64,000 bases of DNA from the NCBI GenBank assembly GCA_016801885.1, contig CM028897.1, forward strand, positions 18,225,501 to 18,289,500, in the 5' to 3' direction. This DNA is from Toxotes chatareus. Lineage: Eukaryota > Chordata > Actinopteri > Toxotidae. Positions 1 through 13,503 of the stretch are shown piece by piece. Below the pieces are notes generated by a model. The model saw only the letters and a program-made list of their open reading frames with translations. It did no database searches and was not told where the DNA came from. Numbering within the stretch: position 1 is the stretch's first letter; each line of letters starts with the position of its first letter. Both the position numbers and the translations under genes were made by a program.

Positions 1-3000
1 TGGCCGAAAAAAACGGCATACTATACTATGACGTTTTTTATGACATTTTGAGGTCGAAAAATTTTGACTTTTTTGCCCGAAAAAAACGGCATACTATACT
101 ATGACGTTTTTTATGACATTTTGAGGTCGAAAAATTTTTGACTTTTTTGCCGTAAAAAAAACGGCATACTATACTATGGCGTTTTTATGACATTTTGAGG
201 TCTATAAAAAATTTTTTGACTTTTTGGCGAAAAAAAAGCGGCATACTATACTATGACGTTTTTTATGACATTTTGAGGTCGAAAAAATTTTGACTTTTTT
301 GCCCGAAAAAACGGCATACTATACTATGACGTTTTTTTTATGACATTTTGAGGTCGAAAAAATTTTGACTTTTTTGTCCGAAAAAAAAACATACTATACT
401 ATACTATGACGTTTTTATGACATTTGAGGTCGAAAAAATTTTTGACTTTTTGAGGTCGAAAAAAAGCGGCATACTATACTATGACGTTTTTTATGACATT
501 TTGAGGTCGAAAAATTTTTTGACTTTTTTGCCGAAAAAAAAGCGGCATACTATACTATGGCGTTTTTTATGACATTTTGAGGTCGAAAAAAATTTTGACT
601 TTTTAGGCGAAAAAAAACGGCATACTATACTATGACGATTTTTTATGACATTTTGAGGTCGAAAAAATTTTGACTTTTGCCCGAAAAAAAACGGCATACT
701 ATACTATGACGTTTTTTATGACATTTTGAGGTCGAAAAAATTTTTGACTTTTTGGCCCGAAAAAAAGCGGCATACTATACTATGACGTTTTTTTATGACA
801 TTTTGAGGTCTATAAAATTTTTTTTTGACTTTTTTTTTGCCGAAAAAAGCGGCATACTATACTATGGCGTTTTTATGACATTTTGAGGTCGAAAAAAATT
901 TTGACTTTTTTGGCGAAAAAGCGGCATACTATACTATGACGTTTTTTTATGACATTTTGAGGTCGAAAAATTTTTGACTTTTTTGTTCGAAAAAAAGCGG
1001 CATACTATACTATGGCGTTTTTATGACATTTTGAGGTCGAAAAAATTTTTGACTTTTTTGGCCGAAAAAAAACGGCATACTATACTATGACGTTTTTTAT
1101 GACATTTTGAGGTCGAAAAAATTTTTGACTTTTTTGGCCGAAAAAAACGGCATACTATACTATATGGCGTTTTTTATGACATTTTGAGGCGAAAAAAAAA
1201 AAATTTTGACTTTTTTGTTCGAAAAAACGCGGCTATACTATACTATGACGTTTTTTATGACATTTTGAGGTCGAAAAAATTTTTTTGACTTTTTGGCCCG
1301 AAAAAAAGCGGCATACTATACTATGGCGTTTTTTATGACATTTGAGGTCGAAAAAAATTTTTGACTTTTTTGGCGAAAAAAACGGCATACTATACTATAT
1401 GACGTTTTTTATGACATTTGAGGTCGAAAATTTTTTTGACTTTTTTGCCCGAAAAAAACGGCATACTATACTATAGCGTTTTTTATGACATTTTGAGGTC
1501 GTCAAAAAATTTTTGACTTTTTTGCCCGAAAAAAGCGGCATACTATACTATGACGCTTTTTTTATGACATTTTGAGGTCGAAAAAATTTTTGACTTTTTA
1601 GGCCGAAAAAAACGCATACTATACTATACTATACTATGACGTTTTTATGACATTTTGAGGTCGAAAAAAATTTTGACTTTTGAGGTCGAAAAAAACGGCA
1701 TACATACTATACTATGACGTTTTTTATGACATTTTGAGGTCGAAAAAATTTTTGACTTTTTTGCCCGAAAAAAAACGGCATACTATACTATGACGTTTTT
1801 TATGACATTTTGAGGTCGAAAAAATTTTGACTTTTTGGCGAAAAAAACGGCATACTATACTATGACGTTTTTATGACATTTTGAGGAAAAAAAATGACGT
1901 TTTTTTGACTTTTTGGCCGAAAAAAACGGCATACTATACTATGACGCGTTTTTATGACATTTTGAGGTCGAAAAATTTTTGACTTTTTGCCGAAAAAAAG
2001 CGGCATACTATACTATGGCGTTTTTATGACATTTTGAGGTCGAAAAAAATTTTTGACTTTTTTGTTCGAAAAAAACGGCATACTATACTATGACGTTTTT
2101 TATGACATTTTGAGGTCGAAAATTTTTTGACTTTTTTGCGAAAAAAAGCGGCATACTATACTATGACGTTTTTATGACATTTTGAGGTCGAAAAAAATTT
2201 TTGACTTTTTGCCCGAAAAAACGCATATACTATACTATGACGTTTTTTATGACATTTTGAGGTCGAAAAAATTTTTGACGTTTTTTTGGTCTTTTCGAAA
2301 AAAAAACGGCATACTATACTATGGCGTTTTTTATGACATTTTGAGGTCGAAAATTTTTGACTTTTTTTGACTTTATGGCGAAAAAAAAGCGGCATACTAT
2401 ACTATGACGTTTTTTATGACATTTTGAGGTCGAAAAAATTTTTTGACTTTTTTGCCGAAAAAAACGGCATACTATACTATGGCGTTTTTATGACATTTTG
2501 AGGTCGAAAAAAATTTTTGACTTTTTTGGCCGAAAAAGCGGCATACTATACTATGGCGTTTTTTATGACATTTTGAGGTCGAAAATTTTTTGACTTTTTA
2601 GGCCGAAAAAACGGCATACTATACTATATGGCGTTTTTTATGACATTTTGAGGTCGAAAAAATTTTGACTTTTTTGGCGAAAAAAAAAAGCGGCATACTA
2701 TACTATGACGTTTTTTATGACATTTGAGGTCGAAAAAAATTTTGACTTTTTTGGCGAAAAAAAGCGGCATACTATACTATGATGACGTTTTTATGACATT
2801 TGAGGTCGAAAAAAATTTTTGACTTTTTTGCCGAAAAAAACGGCATACTATACTATGACGTTTTTATGACATTTTGAGGTCGAAAAAAAAAATTTTGACG
2901 TTTTTTGACATTTCGTCGAAAAAAAAGCGGCATACTATACTATGGCGTTTTTTATGACATTTTGAGGTCGAAAAAAATTTTTGACTTTTTTTGGCGAAAA

Positions 3001-6000
3001 AAGCGGCATACTATACTATGACGTTTTTTATGACATTTTGAGGTCGAAAAAATTTTTGACTTTTTGCCAAAAAAAAAAACGGCATACTATACTATGACGT
3101 TTTTATGACATTTTGAGGTCGAAAAAATTTTGACTTTTTGGCGAAAAAAAGCGGCATACTATACTATGGCGTTTTTTATGACATTTTGAGGTCGAAAAAA
3201 TTTTTGACTTTTTTGCCGAAAAAAAAAGCGGCATACTATACTATGACGTTTTTTTATGACATTTTGAGGTCAAAAATTTTTTTTTTTGACTTTTTTGGTC
3301 GAAAAAATGACATACTATACTATACTATGGCTATTTTTATGACATTTGAGGTCGAAAAAAATTTTGACTTTTTTGGCCGAAAAAGCGGCATATACTATAC
3401 GTTTTTTATGACATTTTGAGGTGACATTTTTGACTTTTTTCGAAAAAATACTATACTATGGCGTTTTCGAAAAAGTTCAAAAAAATTTTTGACTTTTTGG
3501 CCGAAAAAACTATACTATACTATGGCGTTTTTTATGACATTTTGAGGTCGAAAAAAAATTTTGACTTTTTTGGCGAAAAAAGCGGCATACTATACTATAG
3601 CGTTTTTATGACATTTTGAGGTCGAAAAATTTTTTGACTTTTTTGCCGAAAAAAAAGCGGCATACTATACTATGACGTTTTTTATGACATTTTGAGGTCG
3701 AAAAATTTTTGACTTTTTAGGCGAAAAAAAAGCGGCTATACTATACTATGACGTTTTTATGACATTTTGAGGTCGAAAATTTTTTGACTTTTTTGGCCCG
3801 AAAAAAGCGGCATACTATACTATAGCGTTTTTTTATGACATTTTGAGGTCGAAAAAAATTTTGACTTTTTTGCCGAAAAAAACGGCATACTATACTATGG
3901 CGTTTTTTATGACATTTTGAGGTCGAAAAAATTTTTTTGACTTTTTTGCCGAAAAAAACGGCATACTATACTATGAAAAATTTTTTTTATGACATTTGAG
4001 GTCGAAAAATTTTTTTTGACTTTTTGGCCGAAAAAACGGCATACTATACTATATACTGCGTTTTTATGACATTTTGAGGTCGAAAAAAATTTTGACTTTT
4101 TTGGCCGAAAAAGCGGCATACTATACTATGGCGTTTTTTATGACATTTTGAGGTCGAAAAAAATTTTGACTTTTTGGCCGAAAAAAACGCGCATACTATA
4201 CTATGACGTTTTTATGACATTTTGAGGTCGAAAAAAATTTTTGACTTTTTTTTTATGACATTTTGAGGTCGAAAAAATTTTTTTTGACTTTTGAGGTCGA
4301 AAAAATTTTTGACGCCATATACTATACTATGACTATTTTTTTATGACATTTTGAGGTCGAAAAAAAATTTTGACTTTTTGGTCGAAAAAAAACGGCATAC
4401 TATACTATGACGTTTTTTATGACATTTTGAGGTCGAAAAATTTTTGACTTTTTGGCCGAAAAAAGCGGCATACTATACTATGGCGTTTTTTATGACATTT
4501 TGAGGTCGAAAAAATTTTTGACTTTTTGGCCGAAAAAAAGCTATATACTATACTATGCGTTTTTTATGACATTTTGAGGTCGAAAAATTTTTTTGACTTT
4601 TTTTGCGAAAAAAACGGCATACTATACTATGACGTTTTTATGACATTTTGAGGTCGAAAAAATTTTTGACTTTTTTTTGGCCGAAAAAAGCGGCATACTA
4701 TACTATGGCGTTTTTTATGACATTTGAGGTCGAAAAAATTTTTTTGACTTTTTGGTTTAAAAAAAACGCGATATACTATACTATGACGTTTTTTTATGAC
4801 ATTTTGAGGTCGAAAAAAATTTTGACTTTTTTTGCCGAAAAAAAACGGCATACTATACTATGACGTTTTTTATGACATTTTGAGGTCGAAAAAAACGGCA
4901 TACTATACTATGACGTTTTTTATGACATTTTGAGGTCGAAAAAATTTTTGACTTTTTTTGGCCGAAAAAAACGGCATACTATACTATGACGTTTTTTATG
5001 ACATTTTGAGGTCGAAAATTTTTTGACTTTTTTGGCCGAAAAAAACGGCATACTATACTATGGCGTTTTTATGACATTTTGAGGTCGAAAAAAATTTTGA
5101 CTTTTTTTTTCGAAAAAAAGCGGCATACTATACTATGGCGTTTTTATGACATTTTGAGGTCGAAAAATTTTTGACTTTTTTTAGGCGAAAAAAACGGCAT
5201 ACTATACTATGACGTTTTTTATGACATTTTGAGGTCGAAAAAATTTTTGACTTTTTTGGCGAAAAAAACGCATACTATACTATGACGTTTTATGACATTT
5301 TGAGGTCAAAAATTTTTTTGACTTTTTGAGAAAAAACGGCGTATACTATACTATGACGTTTTTTATGACATTTGAGGTCAAAAAATTTTTGACTTTTTTT
5401 TGCCCGAAAAAAACGGCATACTATACTATGACGTTTTTTATGACATTTTGAGGTCGAAAAAATTTTTTGACTTTTTGCCCGAAAAAAACGGCATACTATA
5501 CTATGACGTTTTTTATGACATTTTGAGGTCGAAAAAATTTTTTGACTTTTTTGCCGAAAAAAAAAAATATACTATACTATGGCGTTTTTATGACATTTTT
5601 TTATGACATTTGACTTTTTGGTCGAAAAAAAATTTTTGACTATTTTTATGACATTTTGAGGTCGAAAAAAAGCGTATACTATACTATGGCGTTTTTATGA
5701 CATTTTGAGGTCGAAAAAAATTTTGACTTTTTGGCGAAAAAAACGGCATACTATACTATGACGTTTTTTATGACATTTTGAGGTCGAAAAAATTTTTGAC
5801 TTTTTTGCCCGAAAAAAAGCGGCATACTATATATATGACGTTTTTTATGACATTTTGAGGTCGAAAAAATTTTTTGACTTTTTAGGCCGAAAAAAACGGC
5901 ATACTATACTATGACGTTTTTTTATGACATTTTGAGGTCGAAAAAAATTTTTGACTTTTTTGTCGAAAAAAACGCGGCATACTATACTATGACGTTTTTT

Positions 6001-9000
6001 ATGACATTTTGAGGTCGAAAAAATTTTTGACGTTTTTTATTTTTGAGGTCGAAAAAAACTTTTTACTATACTATGACGTTTTTTATGACATTTTGAGGTC
6101 GAAAAAATTTTTGACTTTTTTTTTGTTCGAAAAAAGCGGCATACTATACTATGACTTTTTTTATGACATTTTGAGGTCGAAAAAAATGTTGACTTTTTTT
6201 GGCCGAAAAAAAAACGCATACTATACTATGACGTTTTTTTATGACATTTTGAGGTCGAAAAAAAAACTTTTTTGACTTTTTTGGCGTTTTTTATGACAAA
6301 AAAACGCCTTACTATACTATGACTTTTTTTATGACATTTTGAGGTCGAAAAAATTTTTGACTTTTTTTTGCTCGAAAAAAACGGCATACTATACTATGAC
6401 GTTTTTTATGAGATTTTGAGGTCGAAATATTTTTTGACTTTTTTTGGCCGAAAAAAAACGGCATACTATACTATGACGTTTTTTATGACATTTTGAGGTC
6501 GAAAAAATTTTGACTTTTTAGGTCGAAAAAAACGCATACTATACTATGACGTTTTTTATGACATTTGAGGTCGAAAAAATTTTGACTTTTTTGGCCGAAA
6601 AAAACGGCATACTATACTATGACGTTTTTTATGACATTTTGAGGTCGAAAAAAATTTTTGACTTTTTTTGCCCGAAAAAAAACGGCATACTATACTATAC
6701 TATACTATGACATTTTTTTTATGACATTTTGGTCGAAAAAAAATATACTATACTATGACGTTTTTATGACATTTTGAGGTGAAAAAAAAATTTTTTTGAC
6801 TTTTTGGCGAAAAAAAGCGGCATACTATACTATGACGTTTTTTATGACATTTTGAGGTCGAAAAAATTTTGACTTTTTTGGCCGAAAAAAACGGCATACT
6901 ATACTATGACGCTTTTTTATGACATTTTGAGGTCGAAAAATTTTTTGACTTTTTGCCCGAAAAAAAAGCGGCATACTATACTATGACGTTTTTTATGACA
7001 TTTTGAGGTCGAAAAAATTTTGACTTTTTTTTCGAAAAAAAAAAAAACGGCATACTATACTATGACGTTTTTTTATGACATTTTGAGGTCGAAAAAACTT
7101 TTTTTGACTTTTTGGCGAAAAAAAGCGGCATACTATACTATGACGTTTTTTTTATGACATTTTGAGGTCGAAAAAAATTTTGACTTTTTTTGGCCGAAAA
7201 AAACGGCATACTATACTATGACGTTTTTTATGACATTTTGAGGTCGAAAAATTTTTTGACTTTTTTTGCCGAAAAAAACGGCATACTATACTATGACGTT
7301 TTTTTATGACATTTTGAGGTCGAAAAATTTTGACTTTTTTTGGCCGAAAAAAACGGCATACTATACTATACGTTTTTATGACATTTTGAGGTCGAAAAAA
7401 TTTTTGACTTTTTTGAAAAAAGCGGCATACTATACTATGACGTTTTTTATGACATTTTGAGGTCGAAAAATTTTTTGACTTTTTTTGGCGAAAAAAAACG
7501 GCATACTATACTATGACGTTTTTTATGACATTTTGAGGTCGAAAATTTTTTTGACTTTTTTTGCCCGAAAAAACGGCATACTATACTATGACGTTTTTTA
7601 TGACATTTTGAGGTCGAAAAATTTTTTGACTTTTTGCCCGAAAAAATGGCATACTATACTATGACGTTTTTATGACATTTGAGGTCGTTTTTTTTTGACT
7701 TTTTGAGGAAAAAAAACTATATATTTTGACGTTTTTATGACATTTTGAGGTCAAACATTTTGAGGTCGAAAAAAGCGGGCATACTATACTATGACGTTTT
7801 TTTATGACATTTTGAGGTCGAAAAATTTTTGACTTTTTTGGCCGAAAAAAGCGGCATACTATACTATGACGTTTTTTATGACATTTTGAGGTCGAAAAAT
7901 TTTGACTTTTTGTTTTTATGACAAAAAAAAAGCGGCATACTATACTATGACGTTTTTTATGACATTTTGAGGTCGAAAAAAATTTTGACTTTTTTGCCGA
8001 AAAAAAACGGCATACTATACTATGACGCGTTTTTATGACATTTTGAGGTCGAAAAAAGCGGCATAAAAATTTTTTGACATTTTGAGGTCGAAAAAAACTT
8101 TTTTGTCGAAAAACGGCATACTATACTATGACGTTTTTTATGACATTTTGAGGTCGAAAAAAAATTTGACTTTTTTTGCCGAAAAAAAACGGCATACTAT
8201 ACTATGACGTTTTTTTATGACATTTTGAGGTCGAAAAAAATTTTGACTTTTTTGCCGAAAAAAAAACGGCATACTATACTATGACGTTTTTTATGACATT
8301 TGAGGTCGAAAAAATTTTTTGACTTTTTTGCCCGAAAAAAAGCGGCATACTATACTATATGACATTTTTTTTTATGACATTTTGAGGTCGAAAAAATTTT
8401 TGACTGACTTTTGTCCGAAAAAACGGCGGCATACTATACTATGACGTTTTTTATGACATTTTGAGGTCGAAAAAATTTTGACTTTTTTGACTTTTTGCCC
8501 GTTTTTATGACATTTTGAGGTCGAAAAAAAACGGCATACTATACTATATGACGTTTTTTATGACATTTTGAGGTCGAAAAAATTTTTTGACTTTTTTGCC
8601 GAAAAAAAGCGGCATACTATACTATGAGCGTTTTTTTATGACATTTTGAGGTCGAAAAATTTTTTGACTTTTTTTGCCCGAAAAAAAAGCGGCATACTAT
8701 ACTATGACGTTTTTTATGACATTTTGAGGTCGAAAAATTTTTTTGACTTTTTTTTGGCGAAAAAAAAGCTATATACTATACTATGACGTTTTTTATGACA
8801 TTTTGAGGTCGAAAATTTTTGACTTTTTGCGCGAAAAAAAGCGGCATACTATACTATGACGTTTTTTATGACATTTTGAGGTCGAAAAAAAAATTTTTGA
8901 CTTTTTGGTCGAAAAAAACGCATACTATACTATGACGTTTTTTTTTTATGACATTTTGAGGTCGAAAAAAAAAACGCGCTTTACTATATTATGACTTTTT

Positions 9001-10820
9001 TTATGACATTTGAGGTCGAAAAAAATTAGACTTTTGTTTTGCGCGGCATACTATACTATACTATGACGTTTTTTATGACATTTTGAGGTCGAAAAAAACG
9101 CCTTACTATACTATGACGTTTTTTATGACATTTTAAGGTCGAAAAAATGTTTGACTTTTTTTGGCCGAAAAAACGGCATACTATACTATGACGTTTTTTA
9201 TGACATTTTGAGGTCGAAAAAATTTTTGACTTTGTTTGCCCGAAAAAAACGGCATACTATACTATGACGTTTTTTATGACATTTTGAGGTCGAAAAAAGT
9301 TTTGACTTTTTTAGGCCGAAAAAAACGGCATACTATACTATGACGTTTTTGATGACATTTTGAGGTCAAAAAAAATTTTGACTCTTTTTGGCCGAAAAAA
9401 ACGGCATACTATACTATGACGTTTTTTATGACATTTTGAGGTCGAAAAAATTTTTGACTTTTTTTGGCCGAAAAAAAAACGGCATACTATACTATGACGT
9501 TTTTTATGACATTTTGAGGTCGAAAAAAGTTTTGACTTTTTAGGCGAAAAAAAAACATACTATACTATAATATGGCGTTTTATGACATGTTTTTATGACA
9601 TTTGAGGTCGAAAAATTTTTTGACTTTTTTGGCCGAAAAAACGGCATACTATACTATGACGTTTTTTTATGACATTTTGAGGTCGAAAAAAAAATTTTTG
9701 ACTTTTTTGACATAGGTCGAAAAAAAACGGCATACTATACTATGACGTTTTTTATGACATTTTGAGGTTGAAAAAAATTTTGAATTTTTTGCCCGAAAAA
9801 ACGGCATACTATACTATGACGTTTTTTTATGACATTTTGAAGTCGAAAAAATTTTGACTTTTTTGGCGAAAAAAAGCGGCATACTATACTATGACTTTTT
9901 TTATGACATTTTGAGGTCGAAAAAAAAATTAGACTTTTTTTGGCGAAAAAAGCATACATACTATACTATACTATGACATTTTGAGGTCGAAAAAAGTTTT
10001 GATTTTTTAGGTCGAAAAAATGTTTGACTTTTTGGCCGAAAAAACGGCATACTATACTATACGCGTTTTTTATGACATTTTGAGGTCAAAAAAATTTTTG
10101 ACTTTGTTTGGCCGAAAAAAAAAGCGGCATACTATACTATGACGTTTTTGATGACATTTTGAGGTCGAAAAAAAGTGACTTTTTTTTTCCCGAAAAAAAC
10201 GGCATACTATACTATGACGTTTTTTATGACATTTTGAGGTCGAAAAAAAATTTGACTTTTTTTTCCGAAAAAACGCATATACTATACTATGGCGTTTTTT
10301 TATGACATTTTGAGGTCGAAAAAAATTTGACTTTTTAGGCGAAAAAAGCGCCTTTACTATACTATACTATTTTTTATGACATTTTGAGGTCGAAAAAATG
10401 TTTGACTTTTTAAAAAAAAAAACAGCATACTATACTATGACGTTTTTTATGACATTTTGAGGTCGAAAAAAATTTTGACTTTTTTGGCGAAAAAAAGCGG
10501 CATACTATACTATGACGTTTTTTATGACATTTTGAGGTCGAAAATTTTTTTTGACTTTTTTTTGGTCGAAAAAACGCGGCATACTATACTATGACTTTTT
10601 TATGACATTTTGAGGTCGAAAAAATTTTACTTACTATACTATGATGACTCTTTATGACATTTTGAGGTCGTCGAAAAAAATTAGACTTTTTTTGGCCGAA
10701 AAAAAAACGGCATACTATACTATGACGTTGTTTTATGACATTTTGAGGTCGAAAAATTTTTTGACTTTTTTTGGCCGAAAAAAACGGCATACTATACCAT
10801 GACGTTTTTTATGACATTTT

Positions 10821-12111
10821 GAGGCCGAAAATTTTTTTGACTTTTTTTGCCCGAAAAAAACGGCATACTATACTATGACGTTTTTTATGACATTTTGAGG
10901 TCGAAAAAAAACGCCTTACTATAGTATGACGTTTTTTATGACATTTTTTAGGTCGAAAAATGTTTTGACTTTTTTTGGCTGAAAAAAACGGCATACTATA
11001 CTATGACGTTTTTTATGACATTTTGAGGTCGAAAAAAAATTGGACTTTTTTAGGCCGAAAAAAACGCCTTACTATACTATGACGTTTTTTATGACATTTT
11101 GAGGTCGAAAAAATTTTAACTTTTTTAGGCCGAAAACAACGCCTTACTATACTATGACGTTTTTTATGACATTTTGAGGTCGAAAAAAATTTTTGACTTT
11201 TTTGGCGAAAAAAAGCGGTATACTATACTATGACGTTTTTTTATGACATTTTGAGGTCGAAAAAATTTTTGACTTTTGAGGCGAATTTTTTTATACCATG
11301 ACGTTTTTATGACATTTGAGGGTCGAAAATTTTTTGACTTTTTGCCCGAAAAAAGCGGTATACTATACTATGACGGTATACTATACTATAGTATGGCGTT
11401 TTTATGACATTTTGAGGTCGAAAAAAATTGGACTTTTTAGGTCGAAAAAAAAAAACGCCTTACTATACTATGACGTTTTTTATGACATTTTGAGGTCGAA
11501 AAAATTTGGACTTTTTAGGGCGAAAAAAACGCATACTTTACTATACTATGACGTTTTTTATGACAGTTTGAGGTCGAAAAAAAATTTGACTTTTTTAGGT
11601 CGAAAAAAACGCCTTACTATACTATGACGTTTTTTATGACATTTTGAGGTCGAAAAAAAATGTGACTTTTTTTGCCCGAAAAAAACGGCATACTATACTA
11701 TGACGTTTTTTATGACATTTTGAGGTCGAAAAAATTTTTGACTTTTTTTGGCCGAAAAAAACGGCATACTATACTATGACGTTTTTTATGACATTTTGAG
11801 GTCAAAAATTTTTTTTGACTTATTTTGCCTGAAAAAAACGCAATACTATACTATGACGTTCTTTATGACATTTTGAGGTAAAAAAAAATTTTTGACCTTT
11901 TTTTTTCCGAAAAAAACACTATACTATACTATGACGTTTTTTATGACATTTTGAGGCCGAAAATTTTTTTGACTTTTTTTACCCGAAAAAAACGGCATAC
12001 TATACTATGACGTTTTTTATGACATTTTGAGGTCGAAAAAAACGCCTTACTATAGTATGACGTTTTTTATGACATTTTTTAGGTCGAAAATTTTTTTGAC
12101 TTTTTTTGGCT
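10821..12111. repeat. Multi-monomer duplication in the array, 1,131-bp spacing
   Basis: A block at 10,821-10,980 recurs at 11,953-12,111. Both blocks share the rare variants GAGGCCGAAAA, CGCCTTACTATAGTATGACG and TTTTTGGCTGAAAAAAACGG in the same order. The CGCCTTACTATAG and GGCTG markers are 1,131 bp apart, about fifteen monomers. Several private variants moving together indicate copying of a multi-monomer segment rather than independent mutation. Confidence 0.75.
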
Positions 12112-12800
12112 GAAAAAAACGGCATACTATACTATGACGTTTTTTATGACATTTTGAGGTCGAAAAAATTTTTGACTTTTTTTGCCCGAAAAAAACGGCA
12201 TACTATACTATGACGTTTTTTTATGACATTTTGAGGTCGAAAAAAACGCCTTACTATACTATGACTTTCTTTATGACATTTTGAGGTCGAAAAAAAATTA
12301 GACTTTTTTGCCGAAAAAAACGGCTTACTATACTATGACGTTTTTTATGACATTTTGAGGTCGAAAAAATTTTTGACTTTTTTGGCCGGAAAAAACGGCA
12401 TACTATACTATGACGTTTTTTATGACATTTTGAGGTCGAAAAAATTTTTGACTTTTTTTGCCCGAAAAAAACGGCATACTATACTATGACGTTTTTTATG
12501 ACATTTTGAGGTCGAAAATTTTTTTGACTTTTTTAGGCCGAAAAAAACGGCATACAATAATATGACGTTTTTTATGACATTTTGAGGTCGAAAATTTTTT
12601 TTGACTTTTTTTGCCCGAAAAAAACGGCATACTATACTATGATGTTTTTTATGACATTTTGAGGTCAAAAAAATTTTTTGACTTATTTTGCCCGAAAAAA
12701 ACGCCATACTATACTATGATGTTCTTTATGACATTTTGAGGTAAAAAAAAATTTTTGACCTTTTTTTTTCCCGAAAAAAACACTATACTATACTATGACG
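11817..12800. repeat. Multi-monomer duplication in the array, 863-bp spacing
   Basis: The variants GACTTATTTTGCC, GTTCTTTATGACATTTTG, GAGGTAAAAAAAA and GACCTTTTTTTT, followed by AAACACTATAC, occur in this order from 11,817 and again from 12,680. The GACTTATTTTG and GTTCTTT markers are both exactly 863 bp apart. The spacing differs from the neighbouring 1,131-bp duplication, so at least two separate events are needed. Confidence 0.75.
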
Positions 12801-13175
12801 TTTTTTTATGACATTTTGAGGTCAAAAAATTTTTGACTTTTTTTGCCCGAAAAAAACGCCATACTATACTATGACGTTTTTTTGCACATTTTGAGGTCAT
12901 ACTAAAGTATGACTTTTTTTGGCCGATTTTGATGCCATACTATACTATGACATTTTGAGGTCATACTAAAGTATGACTTTTTTTGGCCGATTTTGATGCC
13001 ATACTATTCTATGACGTTTTTTATGACATTTTTTGGTCATACTAAAGTATGACTTTTTTGGGCCGATTTTGATGCCATACTATACTATGACGTTTTTTAA
13101 TGACATTTTGAGATCATACTAAAGTATGACTTTTTTGGGCAGATTTTAATGCCATACTATACTATGACGTTTTTT

Positions 13176-13503
13176 GGCAGATTTTGTGGTCATACTAAAG
13201 TATGACTTTTTTGGGCCGATTTTGATGCCATACTATACTGTGACCGTTTTTATGACATTTTGAGGTCATACTAAAGTTTGACTTTTGTTGGCCGATTGTG
13301 ATGCCATACTATACTATGACGTTTTTTATGACATTTTGAGGTCATACTAATGTATGACTTTTTTGTCCGATTTTGATTCCATACTATACTATGATGTTTT
13401 TTGGCAGATTTTGTGGTCATACTAAAGTATGACTTTTTTGGGCCGATTTTGATGCCATACTATACTGTGACCGTTTTTATGACATTTTGAGGTCATACTA
13501 AAG
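13176..13503. repeat. Trimer duplication in type B array, 227-bp spacing
   Basis: A stretch of about 100 bp starting GGCAGATTTTGTGGTC and including the variant ATACTGTGACCG occurs at 13,176 and again at 13,403. The GGCAG marker and the CTGTGACCG marker are both 227 bp apart, about three monomers. Confidence 0.8.

Larger units (their letters stand above)
1..12892. repeat. Tandem satellite array, type A monomers (about 75 bp)
   Basis: The sequence repeats without interruption at about 75 bp. The core order is CATACTATACTATGACG, a T run, ATGACATTTTGAGGTCG, an A/T run, GACTTTTTTGGCCG and an A run leading to CGGC. Homopolymer runs vary in length from copy to copy, and units from about 50 to 80 bp occur. 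The segment GTCGAAAAAATTTTTGAC is a near-palindrome, as is CATACTATACTATG. Each typical unit carries about four CpG sites in an otherwise AT-rich context. Because 75 is a multiple of three, open frames with a 25-residue period appear on both strands; they have no initiation context or family resemblance and are not genes. The array reaches position 1, so its full length is unknown. I do not recognise a named satellite family. Confidence 0.97.

Noticed and set aside
491..12707. Numerous open frames of 60-103 codons on both strands within the satellite, with repeating ILYYDVFYDILRSKK-like or CHKKRHSIVCRFF-like peptides
   Set aside because: They follow the 75-bp (25-codon) monomer, break at each run-length change, occur on both strands at once and resemble no protein family.
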